A program made the position numbers and the translations under genes. 64,000 nt of DNA, from contig NZ_LR593887.1 of the NCBI RefSeq assembly GCF_901538355.1, forward strand, positions 1,774,920-1,838,919. The letters run 5' to 3'. Of the stretch, positions 8,870 to 17,230 are shown in pieces (positions within the stretch are counted from its first letter, which is position 1; every line of letters starts with the position of its first letter). Below the pieces are notes generated by a model that saw only the letters and a list, made by a program, of their open reading frames with translations, ran no database searches and was not told the origin of the DNA. The DNA comes from Tuwongella immobilis. GTDB lineage: Bacteria > Planctomycetota > Planctomycetia > Gemmatales > Gemmataceae.

Positions 8870-9871
8870 TCAGGGAGTCAGGCCGAAGCGGGGGAGTTGT
8901 TCCCGCATCGGTTCGAGCTGGGTGACGACATCCGCAGCGGTTTGGAAAGTGGAGCGATGCTCCTGAATTAGCCGCTCCAGCCGAGCGCGACTGCGAGCAA
9001 TGCCAACATACGTTCGCCAGCGGGAGAGTCGGCCCAGCGGCAATCGCGGCTGATCGATGTCAAATTCCCATGGGTGGAAGTAAAGCATGGCGATGCGTGG
9101 TGTGGAATCGGGCTTGGCGTGCATGGTGCGGATGCCGGCACGCATCATCGCCAACGGAAACAGCCGGAAGTACCCACCACCGGCGACCGGCAAATTCTGC
9201 CCGAGTCGTCGCCAGGTGAGCGGCGGCAATTCCAACATCGATCGCGCGATTCCGTGAGCGATGTACGGTGTGCGTGGGGCATCGGGCACGCCGTAGCGAT
9301 CGTGGCGCACGGGGAAAATCGAACTATCGTAGCGATAGCCTTCTTCGGCAAGTAAATCGATTGCCCAAGCGGTGCGGCGGGTGACGCTGAAGGTGGGGGC
9401 ACGGAATCCCCACACCGGCTGGCCGCTGACTTGTTCCAGCACATCCTTACTTTCGCGGATTTCCATGCGAAAGCGGTCCGGGTCGAGCTGGTGAATGTTG
9501 GTGTGGGTGTGACTGTGGCTGCCGATTTCGTGACCGGCGGCGGCGATGTCTTGCACCAAGCGCGGGTGTGATTCGGCGATTTCGCCCACCAGATAGAACG
9601 TGGCGCGGACCGAATAGGCCGCGAGGAGTTCGAGTAAATCGTAGGTGGTGGCTTCCATCCGTCGCGCATATTCCGCCCGGGAGTCGGCCGAGGGCGTGAG
9701 TTTGGCGGCGGCTTCGATGCGATGATGTTCTTCGACATCGAAGCTTAACACGGTCGCCAGCGGGGATTTCGATTGGTGCGCTTCCGATTGGTGCGCTTCC
9801 GATTGGTGCGCTTCCGAGGGAGCCGATGAATCGGTCATCGGCCGAGGCGATTGCAGGACGTCCGTGTCCAT
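8870..9871 (-). CDS. Polysaccharide deacetylase, exopolysaccharide type
   Basis: A NodB-fold carbohydrate deacetylase that removes acetyl groups from surface or extracellular polysaccharide. Metal and catalytic motifs are visible: SFDVEEHH (about residues 43-50) with the catalytic Asp, the metal-binding HSHTHTN and the RAPTFS motif. The C-terminal part resembles the DUF3473 extension found in deacetylases of PEP-CTERM/exosortase loci. The 333-residue length fits. The N-terminus has three copies of Ser-Glu-Ala-His-Gln encoded by a 15-base tandem repeat; the real start could be the internal Met-12, which would still include the repeat. There is no obvious signal peptide. No exosortase or EPS genes are adjacent. 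Confidence 0.88.
   Translation of the reverse strand: MDTDVLQSPRPMTDSSAPSEAHQSEAHQSEAHQSKSPLATVLSFDVEEHHRIEAAAKLTPSADSRAEYARRMEATTYDLLELLAAYSVRATFYLVGEIAESHPRLVQDIAAAGHEIGSHSHTHTNIHQLDPDRFRMEIRESKDVLEQVSGQPVWGFRAPTFSVTRRTAWAIDLLAEEGYRYDSSIFPVRHDRYGVPDAPRTPYIAHGIARSMLELPPLTWRRLGQNLPVAGGGYFRLFPLAMMRAGIRTMHAKPDSTPRIAMLYFHPWEFDIDQPRLPLGRLSRWRTYVGIARSRARLERLIQEHRSTFQTAADVVTQLEPMREQLPRFGLTP
9770..9814. repeat. 15-bp tandem repeat, three copies, in-frame
   Basis: Three perfect copies of cgattggtgcgcttc, each adding Ser-Glu-Ala-His-Gln near the N-terminus of the deacetylase. Since the unit is a multiple of three, slippage would change length without a frameshift. Confidence 0.9.
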
Positions 9872-9883
9872 GATGGCGTTCTC

Positions 9884-11197
9884 TCAGTTCCCCTTCAGGG
9901 TGTTAAACGTCAAGCCGGTCAACAACTTCGGATAGAAGTAGGTCGATTTCGGCGGCATCTTTTCGCGATTGCCGGCGATCAGTTCCACATGCTCCATCCC
10001 GGCGGGCGGCACCAGCACGGCCAGATCGCAGGCACCCGCGGCTTGGGCATCGGTCACTTCTTGCAACAAATGCACATACTTGCAGGTCGGTGAGGCACCG
10101 GCGATGGCTTGCGGCACCAGATGATTCAGCACCAGCACATGCAGCACGCTCACGCCCAGTTCACGCCACGGATCGCTGTGATCGCCAGCGAGTTGGTTCA
10201 TGCTGTCGCCGTTGCGGAGCTTCGCCAGTTGCCAGACGCCATCGGAGGTGGTCCCGAACCCGAGCAGCGTTTGCCCGCCGTCCATTTCCATCCGTTCCCA
10301 GGTCGCTTTGGCAGCATCCGCACCCACGCCGATGGTTTCCACATCGAATTCCGGTGCCAGGATGGTCTTGACTTGTTCCGAAGTCAAGCCCGACAGCCCG
10401 GAAACGAGTCGGTGTGTCGGCAGAATGATCAATCCCGGATCACTCATGCTCACCAGCATCATCATCACGAAATTCGCCGATGCGTCTGGCGTGGTGACTT
10501 CGCCGGCGGCTTTGCGTTCTTCGAGGTACTTTAGGCTGGTTTCGTAGCGGTGGTGCCCATCGGCAATGAACACTGGCTTTTCCGCAAACAGAACGCTCAC
10601 TTCCCGAATCGCGGTTTCATCGGTGATGGTCCAAATTCGGCTGACCACGCCCAGATGATCCACCGCTTGAACCGGCAGATTCCGGTGCAGATGCGGTTCC
10701 AGAATGGCGAATACGGCGTTGGTTTCGTCCGGGTAGAGGCCGAACACCGGCGACAGATTCATGGCCGTGGCGCGGTACAAATTCAGCCGATCCGCCTTCG
10801 GGCCGGACATGGTTTCTTCGTGCGGGAAGATGCGGCCGGTGCCAAACGGTTCCAGCCGAACGCGGCCAATGAATCCGCGGCGATGATAGGTTTTGCCTTC
10901 GACCACGAATTCTTGTTCGTAGACGTACAACGCCCGCACGGAATCTTGGACGAGTGCTCCTTCGCGCTCCCACTCCCGAATCGTGCTGGCGGCGCGGGTG
11001 TAGCGGTTATTGTGCTCGGTGTCGCCCGGTTGCTCTTGGGTCAATTCGACGCGGATCGAATTGAATGGGCTACGGTCGTACAATTGCTGTTGCAAGGCGG
11101 CGTCGATCACATCATACGGTGGCGCCACCACATCCGAGAGCATGCCGACCCGACCCAGGTCGTAACGAACCGCACGGAAGGCATGAATCTCAGCCAT
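9884..11197 (-). CDS. DUF1015 family protein
   Basis: A 437-residue cytosolic protein of the DUF1015 family (HTH-like SerB-associated group), whose biochemical role is not settled. Recognisable family features are the N-terminal PFRAVRYD-like stretch (here AFRAVRYD), VVAPPYDV soon after, the HEETMSGPKADR motif and the FIADGHHRYET motif further on. The start used is the ATG giving MAEIHAFRA; it has a GAGGA-type ribosome site, and the longer frame (upstream Met) adds unlikely Cys-rich residues. It ends 12 bases before the deacetylase start on the same strand, so the two may be co-transcribed. Confidence 0.88.
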   Translation of the reverse strand: MAEIHAFRAVRYDLGRVGMLSDVVAPPYDVIDAALQQQLYDRSPFNSIRVELTQEQPGDTEHNNRYTRAASTIREWEREGALVQDSVRALYVYEQEFVVEGKTYHRRGFIGRVRLEPFGTGRIFPHEETMSGPKADRLNLYRATAMNLSPVFGLYPDETNAVFAILEPHLHRNLPVQAVDHLGVVSRIWTITDETAIREVSVLFAEKPVFIADGHHRYETSLKYLEERKAAGEVTTPDASANFVMMMLVSMSDPGLIILPTHRLVSGLSGLTSEQVKTILAPEFDVETIGVGADAAKATWERMEMDGGQTLLGFGTTSDGVWQLAKLRNGDSMNQLAGDHSDPWRELGVSVLHVLVLNHLVPQAIAGASPTCKYVHLLQEVTDAQAAGACDLAVLVPPAGMEHVELIAGNREKMPPKSTYFYPKLLTGLTFNTLKGN

Positions 11198-11323
11198 GAT
11201 GATCCTCGTCAGACAGCGTTGGCAACAAAAAGTCAGTTCGCTCACGGGTTGAGCGGCTTCCCAATGGCGGCTATCCTATCAGAAGTGATACCGCTGGAAA
11301 GATCCCCAGGGAACCGAGTGGTG

Positions 11324-12046
11324 ATGCAGCCAAGTGAAATTCAGCAAATTCTCTCCGACCGACTCGCCCGAGTGGAGGCGACCATCGCCGGGGCGTGCGC
11401 CAAAGCTCGACGCTCCCGAGATGAGGTGCGGTTGATCGCCGTCACCAAGACTGTCTCCGCCGCGGTCACGGCCATGCTCCCGAGGCTGGGGGTAGTGGAT
11501 CTGGCGGAGAATCGGCCGCAAACCCTTTGGGGGAAAGTGGATGCGGTGCCGAATGTTCGCTGGCACTTCATCGGCCATCTGCAGCGAAACAAAATCGATC
11601 GCACGTTGCCGCTGATGCATTGGCTGCATTCGGTGGACAGCGTGCGCTTGCTGGAAGCCCTCCAATCCGAGTGCGTGAAGCAGAATCGGCATCTGTCGAT
11701 TTTCATCGAAGTGAACGCCAGCCGCGAGGAACAAAAGCAGGGCTTTGCCCACGAAGATTGTGCCGCCCTCGGGCCGGTGCTGGCACGGTGCGACCGACTT
11801 TCCATCCTGGGATTGATGGGAATGGCCGCGTATTCCGACGATCCGGAGAACTCCCGACCGACATTCGCCGCCATGTTCGCCCTGCGGGAACGACTCCGCC
11901 AGGAATGGGGCTTGCCCTTGCCAGAATTATCGCTCGGAATGTCCAACGATTATGTCGTTGCCATCGAAGAAGGGGCCACCTGCGTGCGCTTGGGCACGAC
12001 CCTCTTTGAAGGATTAGACGGCGAACTTCCCGGAGTCGGGGGATGA
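11324..12046 (+). CDS. YggS-family PLP homeostasis protein
   Basis: A 240-residue pyridoxal 5'-phosphate-binding protein of the YggS/PROSC family, which handles free PLP and affects amino-acid metabolism. Features include IAVTKTV, where K42 should form the Schiff base with PLP, the GENRPQ-like segment (here AENRPQ), WHFIGHLQRNK and the C-terminal GMSNDY plus VRLGTTLFEG motifs. The start is taken as ATG 11324; a GTG three bases upstream is equally possible. It overlaps the following DUF167 gene by four bases (ATGA), so the two are translationally coupled, an arrangement common in bacteria. Confidence 0.93.
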   Translation: MQPSEIQQILSDRLARVEATIAGACAKARRSRDEVRLIAVTKTVSAAVTAMLPRLGVVDLAENRPQTLWGKVDAVPNVRWHFIGHLQRNKIDRTLPLMHWLHSVDSVRLLEALQSECVKQNRHLSIFIEVNASREEQKQGFAHEDCAALGPVLARCDRLSILGLMGMAAYSDDPENSRPTFAAMFALRERLRQEWGLPLPELSLGMSNDYVVAIEEGATCVRLGTTLFEGLDGELPGVGG

Positions 12047-12351
12047 TTACCGCCACACCGCATGCGTCTGGGGCGATTCTGCCGGTTCGAGCGCAGCCCG
12101 GAGCCCGCAAGAACGCCGTGCTCGGCGAGCATTCCGGCATGCTGAAAGTGGCCGTCACCGCGCCACCGGAAGACGGCCGCGCCAACGCTGCCTTGCAGGA
12201 GCTACTCGCCGAGTGGCTGGGCGTCAAACGCTCGCAGGTGGAACTCTTCCAAGGCGCAACCAATCGCCAGAAAGCGTTCCTGATCCACGGCACCTCCGCA
12301 AGCGCATTAACCGAACAAATCGCACGCAAGCTGGCACCTCCCGACGCGTAA
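12043..12351 (+). CDS. DUF167 / YggU family protein
   Basis: A 102-residue protein of the YggU family, function unknown but often next to yggS. Family motifs are VRAQPGARKNAV near the N-terminus and VTAPPEDGRANAAL in the middle, followed by GVKRSQVEL. The start codon overlaps the yggS stop. Downstream, a short G+C stem and a run of T residues at about 12396-12423 may end transcription, though the T run also belongs to an element shared with another locus. Confidence 0.9.
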   Translation: MITATPHASGAILPVRAQPGARKNAVLGEHSGMLKVAVTAPPEDGRANAALQELLAEWLGVKRSQVELFQGATNRQKAFLIHGTSASALTEQIARKLAPPDA

Positions 12352-12415
12352 ACCCGCCAATCTCCGCCGCAATCACCGCAATCAATCGTATCCAGGCGAA
12401 AAAACCGCCGCGTGA

Positions 12416-12497
12416 GTTTTTTTGATTTCGTCGTTTCCAATTGCGAATATGATGATCGGCTCAACGAATCTTCTTTGGGGAATCGTTGGGATTGGTC
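12416..12497 (+). promoter_or_regulatory. Shared ~80-bp upstream element, copy 1
   Basis: This stretch is almost identical to 34621-34700 in reverse orientation, differing only in the length of a T run and one base over about 78. In both places it ends 35-40 bases before the start of a kinase/FGE gene, pointing the same way relative to the gene. It contains a possible -10 hexamer TATGAT at 12448-12453 and a TTGATT at 12422-12427 (20-base spacing, longer than ideal). A frame starting TTG reads through both copies, but in this copy it leaves the kinase frame, so nucleotide rather than protein function is more likely. Probable promoter and 5' leader. Confidence 0.6.
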
Positions 12498-12536
12498 CCA
12501 GGTCGCTCCGCATTGGCTTCACGAAGGATCGGCAGC

Positions 12537-15500
12537 ATGTCTACCGTCAAAGAGCGGTTCTTTGGTTTGATCCGCAAGTGCGGCGGGGCGACGAAGGTCG
12601 TCACCAACGCGGTGTTGTCGTTTGTGCCGGGTGGCGCGGCGATGTTGCCGATGGTCAATGCCGCGATTGACTCGGCGCAATTGATCGCCCAAGGCGATTG
12701 GGAAGAGCAACTGCTGCAGTTGGCCAAGCGCAATGCGGGCGAGGCGGAGCGGCTGTCGCGGCTGCTGGCGGCATTGACCACCGATTTGCAGCCGTTGTGC
12801 GATGCGGCGTTGGATGCGGTCGCCAGCGGGGTGCGGGTCGAATCGGCGGTGCAGGAGTTGCTCAGCCGCGATGCGGCGTTGCAAGGCCAGGTCCAACAAC
12901 TGGGCGAACGCATCGAGGCAAAGTTGGACGCCACCTATGCCGAGGTGCGCGATTTGCATGCCAAGCTGGATCGCCTGATCGACGAACGGAACGTCAGCAC
13001 CTCAGCCACCGCGCCGTTGGTGGTCTCGGTGAGCAACGATGCCGAGCGCGAGTTTCTGCGACAAGCGCGAGAGCGTTACCGGGCGCAACCTGCGGGAGTG
13101 GTATCCGGCGAGCAGTGGGCGACGCTGGGCGATGGGCTGGCGGCGGCGGGGGAATTCGCGGCGGCCGTGGAGTGTCAGACGCTGGCGGCGAATGCCCCGG
13201 CAACGACGGCGGATGAGCGGGCAGAGGCGCACTTCAAGGCATATCGGGCGGCATGCGAGTTGCGGCGCTGGGAAGTCGCACTCACGGAATTGCAGGCGGC
13301 ATGCGCGTTGCGGCCAGCGGAATATCGGCCGTTCGACCTGAAGCGATACGAGGTGCTGGCCATTCTGGGCGCGGGCGGGTTCGGCACCGTATTCCACTGC
13401 CGGGATCGCTACAAGAAGGACAAGCGGGGGCAGTCTCTGGAGTATGCGATCAAGACGCTGCACACGGCGGACCTGGATCGGGATATTGAGAGCGTGTTCG
13501 ATGAGGCGCACACGCTGGGAGTGCTGGAGCATCCGAATATCGTGCGAGGGTTGGATCAGAATTTCGCGGATTCGGATCGCCAGCAGCGGCCGTACCTGGT
13601 GCTGGAATACTTCGCCGGTCCGACGCTGGAGGCCCACCTGGCGGGGACCGGCGTGCTGCCGTTGGAAGACTGGCTCAGCGTGGCGGAGCAGATCGCGGCA
13701 GCGGTGCAGGCGGCGCATGCCGAAGGCGTGTGGCACCGCGACCTGAAGCCGGGCAACGTGCTGGTGCGTCGTGAGGGGAGCGCGTGGCAGGTAAAGGTGA
13801 TCGACTTCGGGCTGGCGGTGAAGGTGCCGGTGGCGCGGCAAGTCAGCCAGGAAGTGCAAGCCCAGGCATCGACGACTCGTGCGGTGAGTTTCACGGGGAC
13901 GCTGGAATACGCGGCCCCGGAGCAGCGCGGCAAGCTGCCGGGCGTGAAGGTTGGTCCGTACACGGATGTGTTCGCGTTCGGCAAGACGTGCATGTGGTCG
14001 CTATTGGGGACGTTGGAACCACGCGGCTGGCACTGGAAGAAGCTGCCCGAGGAACGGCGCGATGGGGTGCAGGAGTTCATCGAACGCTGCGCTGCGGAAG
14101 AACTGAGCGAACGGCTGCCGAACTTCGACGCGGTGCTGACGCAATTAGCCGCATTGCGAGGCGAGTCGAAGCCGACTGGACCATCCGCCGAAGAGTTGCA
14201 ACGCGAAGCCGCCGCCCAGATCGAAACCCAGCGGCGGGAACGCGAAGCGGCCGAGACCCGCGAACGGGAGCGATTGGAACAAGCACGCCAGGAAGCCGAA
14301 CGCCAACGCTTGCAGCAAGAGGCAGAGGCGTCCGAGCGGCAAAAGCGGGAAGCCGCCGAGGCCCTCGAACGGGATCGATTGGAACAAGCACGCAGGGAAG
14401 CCGAACGCCAACGCTTGCAGCAAGAGGCAGAGGCGTCCGAGCGGCAGAAGCGGAAACAGGCCAAGCGTGAGGCGACGGAACGCGTGAGGGGGGCGGCGGA
14501 GGCAAAGCAGAAAGCCGAGAAAGCGGCGAATGGACTAACGATCGGCGATGTATGGACTAACAGCGTAGGCATGTCGTTCGCGTACATTCCAGCAGGCGAG
14601 TTCCTGATGGGGTCGCCTGTTGGTGTGGGGAAGAGGGGCGAACGACCACAACACCAAGTGCGGATCAGTCAGCCGTTCTGGCTGGGTGTCACACCCGTTA
14701 CACGCGGTCAGTTCGCGATGTTCGTCAGCGAGACTGGCTACCGCACTGCAGCAGAAACTGGCAAAGGAGGAAATGGTTACATCGGTGACAGTTGGATGAT
14801 GGACGCTTCGATCACGTGGAGGTCGCCTTGGTTCACACAGACCGATGAACACCCAGTTGTCGTGGTCAATTATCAAGATGCTCAAAGATTTGTTCAGTGG
14901 TTGAACACGAAGGGCGATGCGGAATACGCACTCCCAACGGAAGCACAATGGGAATATGCTTGCCGCGCGGGCACAACGACTCGTTACTTCTTCGGCGACG
15001 ATGAGCAGCGGCTTGGCGAGTTCGCATGGTTCGATGGCAACTCGGGCAAACAGACCCATCCAGTCGGCGAGAAAGCCGTTAACCCATGGGGCCTGAATGA
15101 CATCCTGGGCAACGTCTGGGAATGGTGCGAGGACTGGTTTGGTCCTTACATCTCCGCTACCGCGACGGACCCTAAGGGGGTTAGCAGTGGATCCAACCGC
15201 GTGATCCGTGGTGGGTCGTGGCTCAACCTCGCCGTCCGCTGCCGGTCCAGCTACCGGAACAGCCACTCCGCATCGCGCCAGGGCAGCAACCTGGGATTTC
15301 GCGTTGCCATGCAGGTTCGTCTTGACGACGCGGAGCGTTTACCTCGCCAGACCGAAGAATTGCAGACAAAAGCTGAAAATCAATCATCGCCCGGCAAATT
15401 GGTCAGTCCTTGGTCCGAGATCGAATCGGAATTCCACGACTACCTTGCATCCAGTAAGGCCGGTAACGGAACGAAGGGGTGGTTGAATCGAAACGTCACT

Positions 15501-16673
15501 CGCGTTCCGATTTGGCAACAAGCAGCGGAAGAAGGCTGCGTTCCCGCGATGGTTCTGTACGGCGATTGCTGTGATGAGGGGGTAGGAACCCCCAAGCACG
15601 GCGAACACGCATTCCGGTGGTACCGTAAGGCGGCCGAGACAGGGAATTCTTTGGCCATGTCCGGGATCGGCTGGTTGTACCATAGGGGCCACGGAGTGCC
15701 GCAAGACTATGGCGAGGCAATGCGGTGGTTACGAAATGCTGCCGATGCAAGTGAATCTTTGGCTATGATACTCATCGGTTGGCTCTACCAGAATGGCCAG
15801 GGCGTGCCGCAAGATTACACCGAGGCGATGCATTGGTTCCGGAAAGCAGCCGACGCTGGGAATGCTTTAGCAATGCGTAACATCGGCGTACTTCACTATA
15901 ATGGCCAAGGCTTGCCGCAAGATTACACCGAGGCGATGCATTGGTTCCGGAAAGCAGCCGACGCTGGGAATGCTGATGCCATGAACTGGATGGGATGGCT
16001 GTATCAGAAAAGCGAGGGCGTGCCGCAGGACTATGGTGAGGCGATGTATTGGTTCCGCAAGGCGGCAGACGCAGGGGTCGCAAACGCCATGAACAATATC
16101 GGCATGCTATTTCAATACGGCCAAGGTGTGCCGCAGGACTATGAAGAGGCGATGAGTTGGTTTCGCAGAGCGGCTGAAGCCGGAGCTGCAATCGCCATAA
16201 ACAATATCGGTTTTCTGTACCAAACTGGCGGAGGCGTGCTGCAGGACTATAGCGAAGCGATGCGATGGTTTCGCAAGTCGGCCGACGCCGGTAATGCTCT
16301 AGCAATGAACAATATCGGCATGTTGTACAATAATGGTCATGGGGTCCCGAAGGACTATGGTGAAGCGATGCGATGGTTTCGCAAGTCAGCTGACGCCGGT
16401 AATGCTCTAGCAATGAGGAATATCGGCTTGATGTATCGGGATGGTGAGGGAGTGCGTAAGGACTACTGCGAGGCGATGGGGTGGTATCGCAGGTCAGCCG
16501 ACGCTGGGGATGCCTCCGCAATGGACTATATCGGCGAGTTGTACCAATTTGGGCTGGGTGTCGCTCGGGATCTCAAAACCGCGATCGAGTGGTACGAGCG
16601 TGCAATCGCGGCTGGCTGTAACTTAGCGGAAGAGTCCCTCGTGCGAGCGCGGGCAGAGTTGAAGAAACGATGA
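12537..16673 (+). CDS. Ser/Thr kinase - coiled coil - FGE-fold - Sel1 repeat protein
   Basis: A 1378-residue predicted cytosolic signalling protein. N-terminal ~265 residues are helical. The kinase domain (about 268-545) has the glycine loop GAGGFGTVF, lysine in YAIK, catalytic HRDLKPGN near 399 and IDFG near 421, so it should be active. A Glu/Arg/Gln-rich coiled coil (about 550-660) follows, then an FGE-sulfatase/C-type-lectin-fold domain (about 668-926) containing a hypervariable segment, then ten 36-residue Sel1 repeats (about 1000-1368) for protein binding. The start has AAGGA nine bases upstream. FGE similarity to the kinase at 31858-34584 is high while kinase and N-terminal parts differ, indicating a mosaic origin. 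A Sel1 tail after a variable FGE domain is unusual. Likely a sensor kinase with a changeable ligand face; ligand and target unknown. Confidence 0.92.
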   Translation: MSTVKERFFGLIRKCGGATKVVTNAVLSFVPGGAAMLPMVNAAIDSAQLIAQGDWEEQLLQLAKRNAGEAERLSRLLAALTTDLQPLCDAALDAVASGVRVESAVQELLSRDAALQGQVQQLGERIEAKLDATYAEVRDLHAKLDRLIDERNVSTSATAPLVVSVSNDAEREFLRQARERYRAQPAGVVSGEQWATLGDGLAAAGEFAAAVECQTLAANAPATTADERAEAHFKAYRAACELRRWEVALTELQAACALRPAEYRPFDLKRYEVLAILGAGGFGTVFHCRDRYKKDKRGQSLEYAIKTLHTADLDRDIESVFDEAHTLGVLEHPNIVRGLDQNFADSDRQQRPYLVLEYFAGPTLEAHLAGTGVLPLEDWLSVAEQIAAAVQAAHAEGVWHRDLKPGNVLVRREGSAWQVKVIDFGLAVKVPVARQVSQEVQAQASTTRAVSFTGTLEYAAPEQRGKLPGVKVGPYTDVFAFGKTCMWSLLGTLEPRGWHWKKLPEERRDGVQEFIERCAAEELSERLPNFDAVLTQLAALRGESKPTGPSAEELQREAAAQIETQRREREAAETRERERLEQARQEAERQRLQQEAEASERQKREAAEALERDRLEQARREAERQRLQQEAEASERQKRKQAKREATERVRGAAEAKQKAEKAANGLTIGDVWTNSVGMSFAYIPAGEFLMGSPVGVGKRGERPQHQVRISQPFWLGVTPVTRGQFAMFVSETGYRTAAETGKGGNGYIGDSWMMDASITWRSPWFTQTDEHPVVVVNYQDAQRFVQWLNTKGDAEYALPTEAQWEYACRAGTTTRYFFGDDEQRLGEFAWFDGNSGKQTHPVGEKAVNPWGLNDILGNVWEWCEDWFGPYISATATDPKGVSSGSNRVIRGGSWLNLAVRCRSSYRNSHSASRQGSNLGFRVAMQVRLDDAERLPRQTEELQTKAENQSSPGKLVSPWSEIESEFHDYLASSKAGNGTKGWLNRNVTRVPIWQQAAEEGCVPAMVLYGDCCDEGVGTPKHGEHAFRWYRKAAETGNSLAMSGIGWLYHRGHGVPQDYGEAMRWLRNAADASESLAMILIGWLYQNGQGVPQDYTEAMHWFRKAADAGNALAMRNIGVLHYNGQGLPQDYTEAMHWFRKAADAGNADAMNWMGWLYQKSEGVPQDYGEAMYWFRKAADAGVANAMNNIGMLFQYGQGVPQDYEEAMSWFRRAAEAGAAIAINNIGFLYQTGGGVLQDYSEAMRWFRKSADAGNALAMNNIGMLYNNGHGVPKDYGEAMRWFRKSADAGNALAMRNIGLMYRDGEGVRKDYCEAMGWYRRSADAGDASAMDYIGELYQFGLGVARDLKTAIEWYERAIAAGCNLAEESLVRARAELKKR
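15222..15290 (+). other. Hypervariable segment of FGE domain, DGR variable-region-like
   Basis: 23 codons between the conserved GGSW and the conserved GFRVAMQVRLD of the FGE domain. Aligned without gaps to 31915-31983, 18 codons differ; I count 27 base differences, 12 at codon position 1, 13 at position 2 and 2 at position 3, with most variable codons of the form NNC. The ~30 bases downstream are nearly identical between the two genes. This placement and pattern match variable regions rewritten by diversity-generating retroelements, where template adenines in AAC codons are mutated. No template repeat was seen in the window. Confidence 0.65.
15805..15974 (+). repeat. Exact 62-bp direct repeat within Sel1 repeats
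   Basis: Bases 15805-15866 and 15913-15974 are identical over 62 bases and lie 108 bases (exactly one 36-residue Sel1 unit) apart. Other Sel1 units are more diverged, so one unit was probably duplicated or homogenised recently. Confidence 0.85.
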
Positions 16674-16760
16674 GGCGGATGCTGATCGGATGAAGTCGCT
16701 GTGACGGTGCGCTCTGCAGAACGCATCTGTTGTTGCTGGCTTGCAGGCTTGTCCAGCGTG

Positions 16761-16835
16761 GCAATCAGTCCGGAAGGCAAGCAGATCGTCACAGGGAGCG
16801 GCGACAAGACCGCTCGAATCTGGCGGGTGGAGTGA
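16761..16835 (+). pseudogene. Remnant of a WD40 gene (last blade only)
   Basis: Reads in frame as a C-terminal WD40 blade: ISPEGKQIVTGSGDKTARIW then RVE and a TGA stop. It closely matches, in protein and DNA, the end of the WD40 gene at 30515-31696 (SPDGKRIVTGSDDKTARIW, RVE, stop). No start codon or upstream blades are present; the match fades about 12 bases upstream. It lies 87 bases after the kinase/Sel1 gene on the same strand, so an ancestral WD40 gene or kinase-WD40 fusion was probably replaced, leaving the tail. Confidence 0.75.
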
Positions 16836-17230
16836 CGGCGTGTGTGTGGATGTGATTGCGTGGGTGGCTCGGGGGACCGAAGAGTCGGGATCTCGGGCCA
16901 TCGGTGGTTTTGGGGCTTCGATTCGCGGAGTGGGAATCTTCGGAAGGTGGAACGGTTCTGCGGTGGAATCAGTCGCCGATGCCGATGTGGATTCTTGGCA
17001 TCCGAATCGATCGCCGCGTGTGCTTTTTTTGATTGCGTTGTGTCGGCCGTGCGACGTTGTTCATGCGATGGGCCGTTGGGCTCGCCTGGTGACAGGGACG
17101 AGCGACAACGGCCCGCATGGTCCGACCCCACACCGCATGGATCCGCGAATTTCGCAAGATGAAACGGGGTGGCAGAGTCCCCCGCCATCCCGTCCCAGAT
17201 TGATGGGGGGATCGCGGGGGAATGGGTGGG
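16836..17230. other. Intergenic between convergent genes, no gene seen
   Basis: 395 bases separating the kinase locus from the convergent PVC cytochrome gene. Plus-strand frames here are shadows. A GC-rich imperfect inverted repeat near 17164-17195 (ggggtggc / gccatccc) could fold, but there is no T run, so a terminator call is not supported. Confidence 0.5.

Noticed and set aside
12422-12670. TTG-initiated 82-codon frame across the shared upstream element
   Set aside because: In this copy it leaves the kinase frame and becomes Arg/Gly-rich shadow sequence; the similarity is at DNA level and stops at the element edge, so a conserved peptide is unlikely.
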